Source of the DNA: Candidatus Poseidoniales archaeon
GTDB taxonomy: Archaea; Thermoplasmatota; Poseidoniia; Poseidoniales; Poseidoniaceae
Direction: 5' to 3'
DNA length: 37,207 nt
Assembly (NCBI GenBank): GCA_003602485.1
Contig: QQSD01000008.1
Span: forward strand, 1 to 37,207
Of the stretch, positions 7,824 to 16,310 are shown in pieces (the first letter of the stretch is position 1; every line of letters begins with the position of its first letter). Under the pieces are notes generated by a model. It was not told the DNA's origin. It ran no database searches and was given only the letters and a program-made list of their open reading frames with translations. The position numbers and the translations under genes were made by a program.

Positions 7824-9776
7824 ATGGTCAACATTCCTCACGGTGACCTTATCGAACAGCGACGGGGTGGTGTCGATGTTTTACGGGTTCTCGCAGGGAC
7901 GTTAGCTGCTCATGAGCAATCAGGAGCCGTTGCTCTCCGCCCCCCCGGGAGCACTCTTGATGAGGCAGCGTGGTTGCTGTTTCGCCTTGGCCAACCTGTG
8001 ATGGCATTTTACGAGGGTGAATCTCCTCTTGAGGGTCTTGAAGCCCTCGTAGCTATCGAACATGATGCCATGGAAATCATGACCGATGTGTTGCTTCATG
8101 AAATGTCAATGAGTGACTTGCGAGCAACAATGGAGGCATTCCCGGGGAGTGTTCTCCACCTTGAACATACAAAAGCTGGTTCCTCAGGGGATGAATGGTG
8201 GTCATCTGTTCGCCTTCCGTCCTCATCTTGGCGAAGGGCACTCCGTCCCGAAGATGTTGAGGCGATGGCCCTTGAAAGTGAATTTGCTCAGCGCCCCTCA
8301 CGTCAAACATCACCGAAAATGGGCGCTCAACTGCGGCCTGGCTCTGTGTATCTGCTCGACTCTCCTGACCCTCATCCAATGATTCACCTCGCTACGGAAA
8401 CAGCACAACGTGGACTGCCAATCATGGGTCTGTTCGCGCTCCCGCACGCCGTCACTGAAATCACCAAGCAACTACCCGAACCACATTGTTTTGATTTGCT
8501 CTCCTCGAATAACGGATACACATTGCTCAACGACGAGGATGAGATGAAAAAAGCAGTTCACAACTTTCTCTGGAGTAGTGAGCGCTCGCTTGTCCTCCTG
8601 GATGGATTAGACCGCCTCGGTAATGCTATGGGCGACAAAGCGATGCTGAATTTCTTTCGCAGCCTTGTCGATTTGATTCGTATGGAGGACCATATGATGC
8701 TATGCACGACGGACTTGAACCTCTTTGATACAAGCGTTCAACACGGGCTTCTGGGAGAATGTACCGTTCTTGAGCAATCGGAACTTGACGCCTGGCTTGA
8801 ACAACCCGACGACCTTTGGGAGCACCCAGCTCTGCTCCCTGCCGATGAGGATGAAGAGCGCTGGATTGAAGCCCAACTTCAACACCAACAGCATGATTCT
8901 GTCTCAGGCCAAACACCGCTTGCGTCCTATGAGGGTGGCAGTGTGGAAGTCAACGAACACGATCGCATCGAAGCGACTCAAGCTCTTGGCGCTCTGGTTG
9001 AGGAATGGCCCGAACAATTGACTCAAGAACAAACAGAGGTTCGGAATGCTGTACGCTCTCCCTCCTCTGAACCAAGCACGTGGAGGCCTAACATTCCAGC
9101 CGCATTCAATGAAGGGCGTTTCATTAGCGATGTATTGGCCGATGAGCCAGAAGCAGACACAAAGCCTCAGCCTACGCTTCGAAAGAAGAAGGTGAAACCA
9201 CGGGCAGAACCTCAATCTGCTCCGAAATTACGAACACCTCAGCGTATGTCTCGTCGGGGTGCTGCCCCAACCCTCCCTGTGATTGACCGAGGACTTGACG
9301 CACAGCGAAGCAAAGCAGTAGCCCAGTCGGGAGCCGCTTTACCGGACTGGCCTGCATCTCCTCGGTCTTCACCTGAATTCCGTCAAGAAAACATGGATGG
9401 TTTCACGCAGCGCCAAGATCGGGCCATCACCAATCAAAACCGTACATCCTCTCCGCTCCAACGAAAGGCACTCGATGCCAATGCGGTGGCATCTAGCAAG
9501 GTCGATACAGGGCAGTTGCCACCAGTCTTGAATCCAAAGACGGTGGCCCTTCCCGCAGGCGATGATAGCGTTGAACCTCTCTCAAATTCAGCAGTTCCGA
9601 TTCCTGAATTGCCCAACGAAAAAGCACGGGAAGCAGCACAGTGTTCACAATCCAAACCAACCATGGAGGAAATCTACCAGCGTTGGACGACCTTTGATGA
9701 GGAAGGAAGTATGGATTCAACAGCTCTCTACAACGAAAAGGGCGAGGCACTTGAACGGTACAAAGGTGGTTCTTGA
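7824..9776 (+). CDS. DUF835-like domain protein with long disordered tail
   Basis: A 650-residue protein, first of a coupled trio. Residues about 15-115 form an N-terminal domain I cannot name, with alternating strands and helices (VALRPPGSTLDEAAWLL). Residues about 172-316 resemble the archaeal DUF835 domain: GSVYLLDSPDPHPM, a strand-helix unit (GLPIMGLFALP), then SLVLLDGLDRLG (255-266) followed by a helix and MLCTTDLNLF. This layout recalls a RecA/KaiC-like fold with a Walker B-like strand but no Walker A Lys, so ATP binding is doubtful. From about residue 370 the chain is Pro/Ser/Gln-rich and probably disordered, ending in a short folded segment (MEEIYQRWTTFDEEG). ATG at 7824 follows GGTGG by 6 bases. 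The stop overlaps the next start (TGATG). Function unknown; DUF835 proteins often occur in signalling or regulatory contexts. Confidence 0.7.
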   Translation: MVNIPHGDLIEQRRGGVDVLRVLAGTLAAHEQSGAVALRPPGSTLDEAAWLLFRLGQPVMAFYEGESPLEGLEALVAIEHDAMEIMTDVLLHEMSMSDLRATMEAFPGSVLHLEHTKAGSSGDEWWSSVRLPSSSWRRALRPEDVEAMALESEFAQRPSRQTSPKMGAQLRPGSVYLLDSPDPHPMIHLATETAQRGLPIMGLFALPHAVTEITKQLPEPHCFDLLSSNNGYTLLNDEDEMKKAVHNFLWSSERSLVLLDGLDRLGNAMGDKAMLNFFRSLVDLIRMEDHMMLCTTDLNLFDTSVQHGLLGECTVLEQSELDAWLEQPDDLWEHPALLPADEDEERWIEAQLQHQQHDSVSGQTPLASYEGGSVEVNEHDRIEATQALGALVEEWPEQLTQEQTEVRNAVRSPSSEPSTWRPNIPAAFNEGRFISDVLADEPEADTKPQPTLRKKKVKPRAEPQSAPKLRTPQRMSRRGAAPTLPVIDRGLDAQRSKAVAQSGAALPDWPASPRSSPEFRQENMDGFTQRQDRAITNQNRTSSPLQRKALDANAVASSKVDTGQLPPVLNPKTVALPAGDDSVEPLSNSAVPIPELPNEKAREAAQCSQSKPTMEEIYQRWTTFDEEGSMDSTALYNEKGEALERYKGGS

Positions 9777-11827
9777 TGAACGGGCGAGAGACAAAGTTGC
9801 GCTCCGCCCTCGAGCAAGCCAAAGAAAAGTTACGGGATTCAATCCATGCCAACCAAGGCGCTAAGCCCCCCGTAACCGAAGCCACCCCTCAGGTCACCGA
9901 GGTGAAAGCACAATCAAAATTGAACACCCTTTTGGGAAGAACAACGGTTCCCAATAAGCAGGTGTCGTTGTTTCAACGGGTCGGTGTGGCTCAACGCCCA
10001 ACCTACGACCTCATTGCTGAGCGGGTGCTTGGTCCAGATGTAGGTAAACCTGCAAGTATCTTCGATGACGATACGGGATATGCAAGTCATGTTGCTCATC
10101 GACTGAAACTCCTACAGGAGCGTCTTCAAGCATCTGAAGAACTCGACGACCTTGAGATGGATGATGATGCCTTCGTGGGCGTAGAGCGGGATGGCGAGCC
10201 AATATGGAGCCACATCCTTAACGAACATCGGGGACGTGTGTCCAACGAACTCGACGACATGCTATCCCCTCCCTCCGTCGAAAGCCCCTTCCACTCCACC
10301 AAGGTTTTGGGCTTAACGGCCGGTTGGCCCTCTGCTCTTTCGTGGTCAGAACGTTCGACCTTCAAGCAATGGTTCGTGGCAGAGGAGAATTTCAAGGCAA
10401 CCCAATTGTGTGAGCGGGCCATTGACCATCCTGCTCGCGTCCTCAACCCAGTATTTATCCAGTCCTCTGAAGGTTCGGGTTGTTCCCACCTCCTTCATGC
10501 AACAGGCCAAGCCCTTCTTCGCCGCCAAGAAGGCCAAGTTCTCATGATCAGCGCAGCGGACCTTCTTTCAGTTGACGCTTTGGAACCAGAGTGGCAAGAA
10601 AGCCTCGCATCAGCAATCGCTATGATCGTTGATGACGTACATGAATTTGCACGTGATGAGGCGTGGAGTCATCAATTGGGCATCCTCCTCGACCAGGCCA
10701 TTAACATGGGACTCCAGGTTGTTGCTGGAGGCCGAACCTCGCCCGCCACCATGCCACCCTCAAGACTGAAAGAAGTTCTTAGAAAAGCAGCCATCGCTAC
10801 ACTCGTTTCTCCAAGTCCTTCGACACTCATGGCCTTCGGTCGTTGGCGATGTTCACAACGAAATCTGCTCTTAGGTGACGTTCATCTCGCACGTCTGGCA
10901 CAAATGCAGCCAGAAGGATACCGCACCCTTGACGCTCGTTTGGAACAAATTTCCATTGCCTTTGATGGCGGTGAAGTCCTTCTTGAAGGAGATGATATTG
11001 CTCGTCTTCTCGCACATCATGAGGGTGTGATTCCGCGCGTAGGGCCTCAAGTTGGGGTGCAGCAACCTGTGGAGGATTTGGCCAATCGATTGATTGGCGA
11101 TGCGATGGACCACGTTTATTCCACGCTCGATACGGGCGGTATCGAATTACACAGTTCCATTGAACCCATGAAAGAGGATTCCTACCAGCCTCCCCAGTGG
11201 GATGAGAACACGTTCACAGCCGACAATGAAACTCAATTTGACCGTAGCATACGCGAATCAATACAACGCGTTACGCCAGCCAAACCCTCTGTACTCGACG
11301 TTCATGAGCGAGAAGAATTCCTCCTCAATCGCCATGAACGACTTGGAGGTGCTGATGTCAATCGTGCTGTCGATGTACTGGTGGACTTGGATGAACTCAT
11401 TGATGCGAGAATGGATGATTCAAGTCGTTCGGCAGTTTCCAATTCGCTTGAACTTAACCAGCTTGAGGAACGGATGGTCGTACTCGCCCAGCGCGCAGTG
11501 AATGCGGATATTGAGGAATTGATCGTCATCGCCGATGAACTCCGAACGCTTGAGGAACGCTTGGTTGAACTCGACCCTGAACGAGAGGCTTTGCCGGCAT
11601 TCGAAGAGGATGCTGTGATTGAAGGACAGCGCCGCAAGGCAAGACGGAGAACTTCAGTCAAGCCTACAGAAGAAGCACTTGACTCATACGAACCCGAAGG
11701 TGAGTGGGACGTTGATGCCGATGACGTCAGTCCAACTGAGTTGCTTCAAAGTGAGGCTCCAGCATACAATGTTGTTCATCTCGCCCGCCTGCGCAAACGG
11801 CAGGTTCTGCAGGGTGAAGAGGAATGA
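9776..11827 (+). CDS. DnaA-like AAA+ protein, Walker A degenerate
   Basis: A 683-residue protein whose middle (about 194-360) looks like the AAA+ core of bacterial DnaA: the TFKQWFVAEENFKA entry motif, NPVFIQ, then SSEGSGCSHLLHATG (230-244), the strand VLMISAADLL, Walker B IVDDVHEF (284-291), and a sensor-like segment VVAGGRTSPATMPPSRLKE. In DnaA the P-loop reads GxxGxGKTHLLHA; here the Lys is Cys236 and the Thr is Ser237, so nucleotide binding is probably lost or altered. The DnaA C-terminal DNA-binding domain (domain IV) is not visible; instead there is an acidic linker, a predicted coiled coil near residues 550-625 (LEERMVVLAQRA and ELRTLEERLVELDPER) and a charged tail. The start ATG is 6 bases after GGTGG and the stop overlaps the next gene by 4. 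Alternative: another clade of inactive AAA+ regulators. Confidence 0.7.
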   Translation: MNGRETKLRSALEQAKEKLRDSIHANQGAKPPVTEATPQVTEVKAQSKLNTLLGRTTVPNKQVSLFQRVGVAQRPTYDLIAERVLGPDVGKPASIFDDDTGYASHVAHRLKLLQERLQASEELDDLEMDDDAFVGVERDGEPIWSHILNEHRGRVSNELDDMLSPPSVESPFHSTKVLGLTAGWPSALSWSERSTFKQWFVAEENFKATQLCERAIDHPARVLNPVFIQSSEGSGCSHLLHATGQALLRRQEGQVLMISAADLLSVDALEPEWQESLASAIAMIVDDVHEFARDEAWSHQLGILLDQAINMGLQVVAGGRTSPATMPPSRLKEVLRKAAIATLVSPSPSTLMAFGRWRCSQRNLLLGDVHLARLAQMQPEGYRTLDARLEQISIAFDGGEVLLEGDDIARLLAHHEGVIPRVGPQVGVQQPVEDLANRLIGDAMDHVYSTLDTGGIELHSSIEPMKEDSYQPPQWDENTFTADNETQFDRSIRESIQRVTPAKPSVLDVHEREEFLLNRHERLGGADVNRAVDVLVDLDELIDARMDDSSRSAVSNSLELNQLEERMVVLAQRAVNADIEELIVIADELRTLEERLVELDPEREALPAFEEDAVIEGQRRKARRRTSVKPTEEALDSYEPEGEWDVDADDVSPTELLQSEAPAYNVVHLARLRKRQVLQGEEE

Positions 11828-12300
11828 GGGCGCCCTGGTGGATGAAGGGTGTCAACTTTTCTTGCCAACCAGCATGCGGTCGTTGCTGCAATCAACCGGG
11901 TGGCATTGTCTATCTCTCTCCAGACGATGCACAACGACTGGCAGGACATGCATCACTCGGGGTCGAAGATTGGCTTGAACGTGATGCGCGTCAAACCTAT
12001 GACGGTCGTTTTGTTTTGAAAAGCCGAGAAGAAGATGGCGTGTGCATTCACCTCAACGAACAACAACAATGCAACGTGTATGAGGTGCGACCTCAACAAT
12101 GCAAAGCCTTCCCGTGGTGGGGTGAAAATTTGGCCACTCAAACGGCGTGGGACAAGGTCAAGCAATCATGTCCAGGCATTGACGCTGAAGACGCTCTCTT
12201 AATTGACGGCCACACCATTCGACTCCACATCTTTTCGGACCGTACTTCGACAAAGGGCTTTCGAACGTGGCCACCCGAGCCACGCAAGAGAAAACGATAG
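11824..12300 (+). CDS. YkgJ-family cysteine cluster protein
   Basis: A 158-residue protein with the CxxxCxxCC pattern of the YkgJ/UPF0153 zinc- or iron-chelating family: Cys14, Cys18, Cys21 and Cys22 (CQPACGRCC), then CIHLNEQQQCNVYEVRPQQC, which matches the family's second half (C...C..Y..RP..C..FP) and continues KAFPWW. A further Cys is in KQSCPGID. Members bind a metal or Fe-S centre; some are linked to flagellar lysine methylation (FliB) or are of unknown function. The ATG overlaps the stop of the DnaA-like gene (ATGA, 11824-11827), so the protein is made with the DUF835 and DnaA-like proteins and may be their metal-bearing partner or modifier; that link is inference. Confidence 0.85.
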   Translation: MRAPWWMKGVNFSCQPACGRCCNQPGGIVYLSPDDAQRLAGHASLGVEDWLERDARQTYDGRFVLKSREEDGVCIHLNEQQQCNVYEVRPQQCKAFPWWGENLATQTAWDKVKQSCPGIDAEDALLIDGHTIRLHIFSDRTSTKGFRTWPPEPRKRKR

Positions 12301-12307
12301 ATAGCGG

Positions 12308-12327
12308 CGGTGTAGTTTGCAACACCG
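12308..12327 (+). terminator. weak hairpin after the DUF835/DnaA-like/YkgJ operon
   Basis: CGGTGT (12308-12313) and ACACCG (12322-12327) make a 6-bp stem with an 8-base loop, starting 8 bases after the stop codon at 12300. No T-run follows, so its role as a terminator is uncertain. Confidence 0.25.
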
Positions 12328-12359
12328 ATAGAATTCAAGATTTCCAACAAAGAGCCGAC

Positions 12360-12365
12360 TTTATA
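12360..12365 (+). promoter_or_regulatory. possible TATA box of citrate synthase gene
   Basis: TTTATAC sits about 35 bases before the citrate synthase ATG (12398). A start of transcription about 25 bases downstream would leave a short leader containing GGAGG (12389-12393), a strong ribosome site four bases before the ATG. Confidence 0.35.
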
Positions 12366-12397
12366 CGAAGAGCGGATGTCGGCCCATTGGAGGGAAG

Positions 12398-13567
12398 ATG
12401 TTGAGCGATGAAGATGACTTGTTTACGGTGACTTCCTCTCACCTCAACACAGGTCTACGTGGTGTTCCCGTAGGAACCTGCCGAACCTCCTTCGTGACGC
12501 CTACAGAGGGCGTGCACTATTGCGGCTACCCCATCGCTGAACTCGCTCATTTCCCTCCAGAAGACATCGTGTATCTGTTGTTCAACAAAGAACTGCCAAC
12601 CGAAGCACAATCTGAAGCCTTCAAGGCAGACCTTGCATCACGAGGTCAGGTTCCTCCCAGTATTGCTGCTGTGTTCCACACCCTTCCAAAAGACGGACAT
12701 CCCATGGACTGGCTGAGCATCGGAGTGCACACACTCGGCATGATGGAAACAACGGGCGATTGGAAAGAAGACACCATGAATTTGATCGCTCGTATGCCCC
12801 GAATGATGGGTCTATTATTCCGTATTCGTGAAGGTCGTGGTGATGATATTCCAGAAGACGATTTGTCAGCGAGTATGGTCAAGAGATTTGTACAAACGCT
12901 TGCTATCGACGACGTTGACCACGATTTGATGGAGCGCATCCTCGCAACCTACCTCGTGCTCCACATGGACCACGGTGGCGGAAACCTCTCCACCTTCACC
13001 GGCAAAGCAATCGCATCAGGACACGCTACAGTCTATGCTTCCATTGCAGGGGCTATGAATGCCCTTTCAGGACCACTTCACGGACGAGCAAACCAGTCCT
13101 GCTTGGAATTTGTCCTTCGTATTGGCACCAGCGACCCTGAGGAAGTCGAAGCCTTTGTCCGTGGCGAATTGGAAGCAAAGCGTCCGGTGTTTGGTTTTGG
13201 CCACGCAGTATTGCGAGCTGAAGACCCTCGTGCTACGGTTCAGTTTGCACTCGGAGAGGAACTCTGTCCCGAAGATGAGAACTTCAAAATCATCCGAACG
13301 CTGCGTGAGGTGGCTCCTCGAGTACTGTCAGAGAACCCTAAGATTTCCAATCCCAATGCCAATGTTGACATCGCAAGCGGCGCCTTGCTTCACCACGTTG
13401 GTTTCAAGGACCCGACCTATTACACGACCTTCTTTGGATGGGCGCGTGTTGCTGGTATCGGTGCTCAAATTGTTGATGAGCGCACGGTGATGCGCTCGGG
13501 CAAGGGTACGCCGATTTACCGGCCCAAGTATTTCGCGGAACAACAAAGCCTTCGTCATATCGAATGA
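12398..13567 (+). CDS. gltA: citrate synthase, eukaryote-like type
   Basis: Condenses acetyl-CoA and oxaloacetate to citrate, the entry step of the citric acid cycle. 389 residues. Catalytic residues are visible: His228 in SGPLHGRANQ, His269 in GFGHAVLRAEDPRA, Asp324 in NVDIASGALL; the upstream HMDHGGGNLSTF block (His192) is also conserved. The GHAVLR-DPR and HGGGN forms, and the C-terminal YYTTFFGWAR segment, look closer to mitochondrial-type citrate synthase (also found in some bacteria such as Geobacter) than to the short archaeal/Gram-positive type with GFGHRVYK. Arg residues that bind citrate are probably conserved but I did not check each. It is preceded by a TATA-like box and GGAGG, and probably transcribed alone. 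It converges with the phosphodiesterase gene, overlapping its last 13 bases. Confidence 0.93.
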   Translation: MLSDEDDLFTVTSSHLNTGLRGVPVGTCRTSFVTPTEGVHYCGYPIAELAHFPPEDIVYLLFNKELPTEAQSEAFKADLASRGQVPPSIAAVFHTLPKDGHPMDWLSIGVHTLGMMETTGDWKEDTMNLIARMPRMMGLLFRIREGRGDDIPEDDLSASMVKRFVQTLAIDDVDHDLMERILATYLVLHMDHGGGNLSTFTGKAIASGHATVYASIAGAMNALSGPLHGRANQSCLEFVLRIGTSDPEEVEAFVRGELEAKRPVFGFGHAVLRAEDPRATVQFALGEELCPEDENFKIIRTLREVAPRVLSENPKISNPNANVDIASGALLHHVGFKDPTYYTTFFGWARVAGIGAQIVDERTVMRSGKGTPIYRPKYFAEQQSLRHIE

Positions 13568-14733
13568 GTCTGTCCGAGCACTGGTCTCGAAGTCTTTCCT
13601 GAACCCCGATGTCCAATCATTCGTGGTGCTGGCCAAGGTGGTGTCGCATCACTGTAGGTTTCCAACAGGTGTTCCGTACTTTCAGTCCACTTCCATCGCT
13701 TTCGCCAACCTTCTATCAATTCCCGGCGTCTTGAGGAATCTGCTTCACTCCAGGTAGGCGTCGAATGTTTGAACTCCTTGACGACACTGATGTGATTTTC
13801 TTGTTCACATTTCTCGAGGGCTCGCCACTGTTCCTCATCAAGAGGTTGTGTCGCTGGTTGATGCCAGCGTGCTTGATTGGATGGCAGCCACGTGAGTGCA
13901 GGGTCAGCGTAATCGGTCAAGGCGGTCAATCCTGCTCGCAACAATGCATGTTCAATTCCTGGCCGTGTGGGCCAAACGTAGGTTGGCATGCCATGACGGG
14001 ACGCTGTCAATCGTTGCAGCCCTTTTCCTTCAAGGCTAACTTTTCGGCCTATTGGCAACCAACTTGTTGGTGATTGGAAGTACTCAATTGCACAAGGTAG
14101 CATGGAACTTCCTTCCTTCTGATGTCGTCTGACCAAGCGCTTGAATGGCATCGAAATATATTGCGGAAGGGCCTGAATACGCTGTGTTGTCCGGTTCCCG
14201 AATGGAGGAATGTAAGGGATGAGGGCAGCCCATGGTCGGCGACCAGCAGCTTGAGCTGCTGAAGCAGGCATGTGCTTGTGGAAAGCATAGAACACAGTAT
14301 TTTTGAGTGGAATGTCTCGTTCATCCAGGATGACTTCAGCCATTTGCATGGCACGTGCCACATGAGCGATGTGGTGTTTCTTACCTCGGTATCCACCACC
14401 ACTCGATGCAGTTGGATGGGGTCGTTTAATCTCAATGCACCCCATTTTTCCTCGCGTTGCCCAATGTTCACTGATGATTGGGTCGTCAAGCATCTCTTCA
14501 AATCCTAGAAAGCCCGCTTCTTTCAATTCATCAAGGGTCCATTCTTCCGCCCATGTTGGTTTCCCCTCAAGCCGTGATGGTGGAAGCGAGACGTCCCTGT
14601 CATGGTGAATAACGAGTTGATTATCAGCCGTGATGCGAATATCAAATTCAATACCATCAAATTGTTGAATGGCGTGTCTGAGACTTTCAAGGGTATTTTC
14701 AGGTGCTTGGGTCCATGTCCCGTCACCACTCAT
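13555..14733 (-). CDS. glycerophosphodiester phosphodiesterase, apparently circularly permuted
   Basis: A 392-residue GDPD-family TIM-barrel enzyme, expected to split glycerophosphodiesters into glycerol phosphate and an alcohol. Family motifs in order: APENTLESL (residues 10-18), GIEFDIRITADNQLVIHHD (metal-binding Glu, Asp and the HD pair), CIEIK, then VWPTRPG and TDYADPAL, which fit strands 7 and 8. The first-strand HRG motif, normally just before PENT, is absent at the N-terminus: an in-frame TGA lies nine codons upstream of the ATG and nothing between encodes it. Instead MIGHRGSGKT with His375 and Arg376 is found 18 residues from the C-terminus, after a helical linker of about 75 residues. 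This is the order expected of a circular permutation. The GHRGSGKT string also fits a Walker A pattern by chance. Substrate unknown. Confidence 0.85.
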   Translation of the reverse strand: MSGDGTWTQAPENTLESLRHAIQQFDGIEFDIRITADNQLVIHHDRDVSLPPSRLEGKPTWAEEWTLDELKEAGFLGFEEMLDDPIISEHWATRGKMGCIEIKRPHPTASSGGGYRGKKHHIAHVARAMQMAEVILDERDIPLKNTVFYAFHKHMPASAAQAAGRRPWAALIPYIPPFGNRTTQRIQALPQYISMPFKRLVRRHQKEGSSMLPCAIEYFQSPTSWLPIGRKVSLEGKGLQRLTASRHGMPTYVWPTRPGIEHALLRAGLTALTDYADPALTWLPSNQARWHQPATQPLDEEQWRALEKCEQENHISVVKEFKHSTPTWSEADSSRRRELIEGWRKRWKWTESTEHLLETYSDATPPWPAPRMIGHRGSGKTSRPVLGQTHSI

Positions 14734-14851
14734 AGATGAGGCTGGGCTGCTCTCCTCTCAAAGGTTTACCATCATCGTGCGAAAGAGTGAACTCTCATAT
14801 TTTGTATTGATTACTACCTAAGGCATAAAGCCACTACGCCCTCGCAAGTTC

Positions 14852-16306
14852 ATGGAGCCATACGATATCATGATGGGCATGATATTGGTTCTCACCCCGA
14901 TTATCTGTTGGTACTTCACTCGCCAGCAGACTGAATATCGTATTCCTTGGAGGAAATGGGCCGAAGAATTCCACAACAAAAGGTACTACCTCCACGCAAT
15001 GGGTTACGTGGTCATCATTCGTTGGAAATCAATTACTGACAAGCTCAACGAACCCATGAAATTACGAACAGGCCACTGGACGTCATGGATTCACGGTATT
15101 GAAGGAAACTTCACCAAATGGTTTCAAGACGTCTTTCGCAACGATGTTCTCACCGAGTTTTTGAATTTCCACTATCTTTTCGTGTACCTCTTTTTGATCT
15201 ATGTTACAACGGTTTACTTTGCCTATTCTGGCGACCGTGACATGACCGATAAGGTCACGCTCAACTACCTGCTCATCTATGCTATTGCAGTTCCATACTA
15301 CCTTTTCTTCAATGTTGAAGTCACTTCTTCGTGGATTCCTGGCATGGATGCTTTGCTCTACCAAGACGGTTGGTATACCGTTTTTTACGCCCTTCATGAC
15401 CCCTTAGACAACGCAGTTCCAAGCCTCCACGTCGCAATTCCTTTCGGAATTCTCATGTTGAATTATCTTCATGTTCGTGAGCAAGGAGGGACGTTACGAG
15501 AATGGCGTCATTGGCGCTACCACCGTTTCATTTTACTGAATACAATGTTGTTTATGTTCACCATTCTCTACCTCGGCATTCACTGGTTTGTTGATATTCC
15601 ACTGGGAATGCTGGTAGGTAGTATCGGTGCCCTTTTTATCCATCATTTCCAACCCCGACTTCGAAATGATTACGGTCCTGTCTTCAAGGGAATTACCAAG
15701 GAAAAAATGCGCCGTCATATCGTTGTAGAAGGCATCGTTATGCTGATGCTACTTACTGTGATGATGATGGGTGTAAACTATCAGGAAGAAACGATTGATG
15801 ACCGAGTATCCTATCGCTTGGGAGAAGATGATTCAACCTTTGAAATCATACAAAAATTTTCACCCGATGACTATGTTTTGAGTAATATTTCGAACCTCAA
15901 CGAGGTAGCATCACTTGAGATCGTAGTTGTCATGGTTGAATCAAGTATTCCCGCCATGGACCAGGGTTCTATTGATTGGGAAATCATGAAAACTTTAGGT
16001 CAACATTACACCGTTGCTCCTCAGACTACGCTCGCGTTGAACATCACGTCCCCTCACATTTACCATTTCATTGTGATGCACTACCCTACAATTGAAGGGG
16101 GTGAGGCCACGATGGACGTGCGCGTCATCAATGACTACGGACAAGATAAGATGGGGCAAGCAATGTTTCTGAGTCTCCCTTCTCTTTGGATGACTGGTTT
16201 CGTTGTTTATCGGCTGTATCGGTTGAAGAAGGAAGGACGCAGTTGGATTGATTCTACACCCTCTTATGTGTGGGCATCCTCCCGAGGAGCAACCGAAGAG
16301 GCGTAA
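14852..16306 (+). CDS. PAP2-superfamily membrane phosphatase/transferase
   Basis: A 484-residue polytopic membrane protein. The PAP2 phosphatase motifs are DNAVPSLHVAIPFG (catalytic-site His193) and YLGIHWFVDIPLG (His244, Asp248), the pattern seen in PAP2_3/Aur1-like enzymes that hydrolyse or transfer lipid phosphate head groups. About six membrane helices cover residues 1-260. A second part, from a helix near residue 285 (VMLMLLTVMMMGVNY), leads into a beta-rich soluble domain of about 130 residues that probably faces outside, closed by a last helix (MFLSLPSLWMTGFVVY). This outside domain is not recognised. The gene is followed 4 bases later by tatC. It probably acts in lipid synthesis or turnover; exact substrate unknown. 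Confidence 0.8.
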   Translation: MEPYDIMMGMILVLTPIICWYFTRQQTEYRIPWRKWAEEFHNKRYYLHAMGYVVIIRWKSITDKLNEPMKLRTGHWTSWIHGIEGNFTKWFQDVFRNDVLTEFLNFHYLFVYLFLIYVTTVYFAYSGDRDMTDKVTLNYLLIYAIAVPYYLFFNVEVTSSWIPGMDALLYQDGWYTVFYALHDPLDNAVPSLHVAIPFGILMLNYLHVREQGGTLREWRHWRYHRFILLNTMLFMFTILYLGIHWFVDIPLGMLVGSIGALFIHHFQPRLRNDYGPVFKGITKEKMRRHIVVEGIVMLMLLTVMMMGVNYQEETIDDRVSYRLGEDDSTFEIIQKFSPDDYVLSNISNLNEVASLEIVVVMVESSIPAMDQGSIDWEIMKTLGQHYTVAPQTTLALNITSPHIYHFIVMHYPTIEGGEATMDVRVINDYGQDKMGQAMFLSLPSLWMTGFVVYRLYRLKKEGRSWIDSTPSYVWASSRGATEEA

Positions 16307-16310
16307 ACGC

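Noticed and set aside
13555-13640. Possible ATP-binding P-loop (GHRGSGKT) at the end of the phosphodiesterase
   Set aside because: The string fits Walker A, but the rest of the protein has no P-loop fold, and HRG is the missing strand-1 motif of the GDPD family. Kept as a caution, not as a call.
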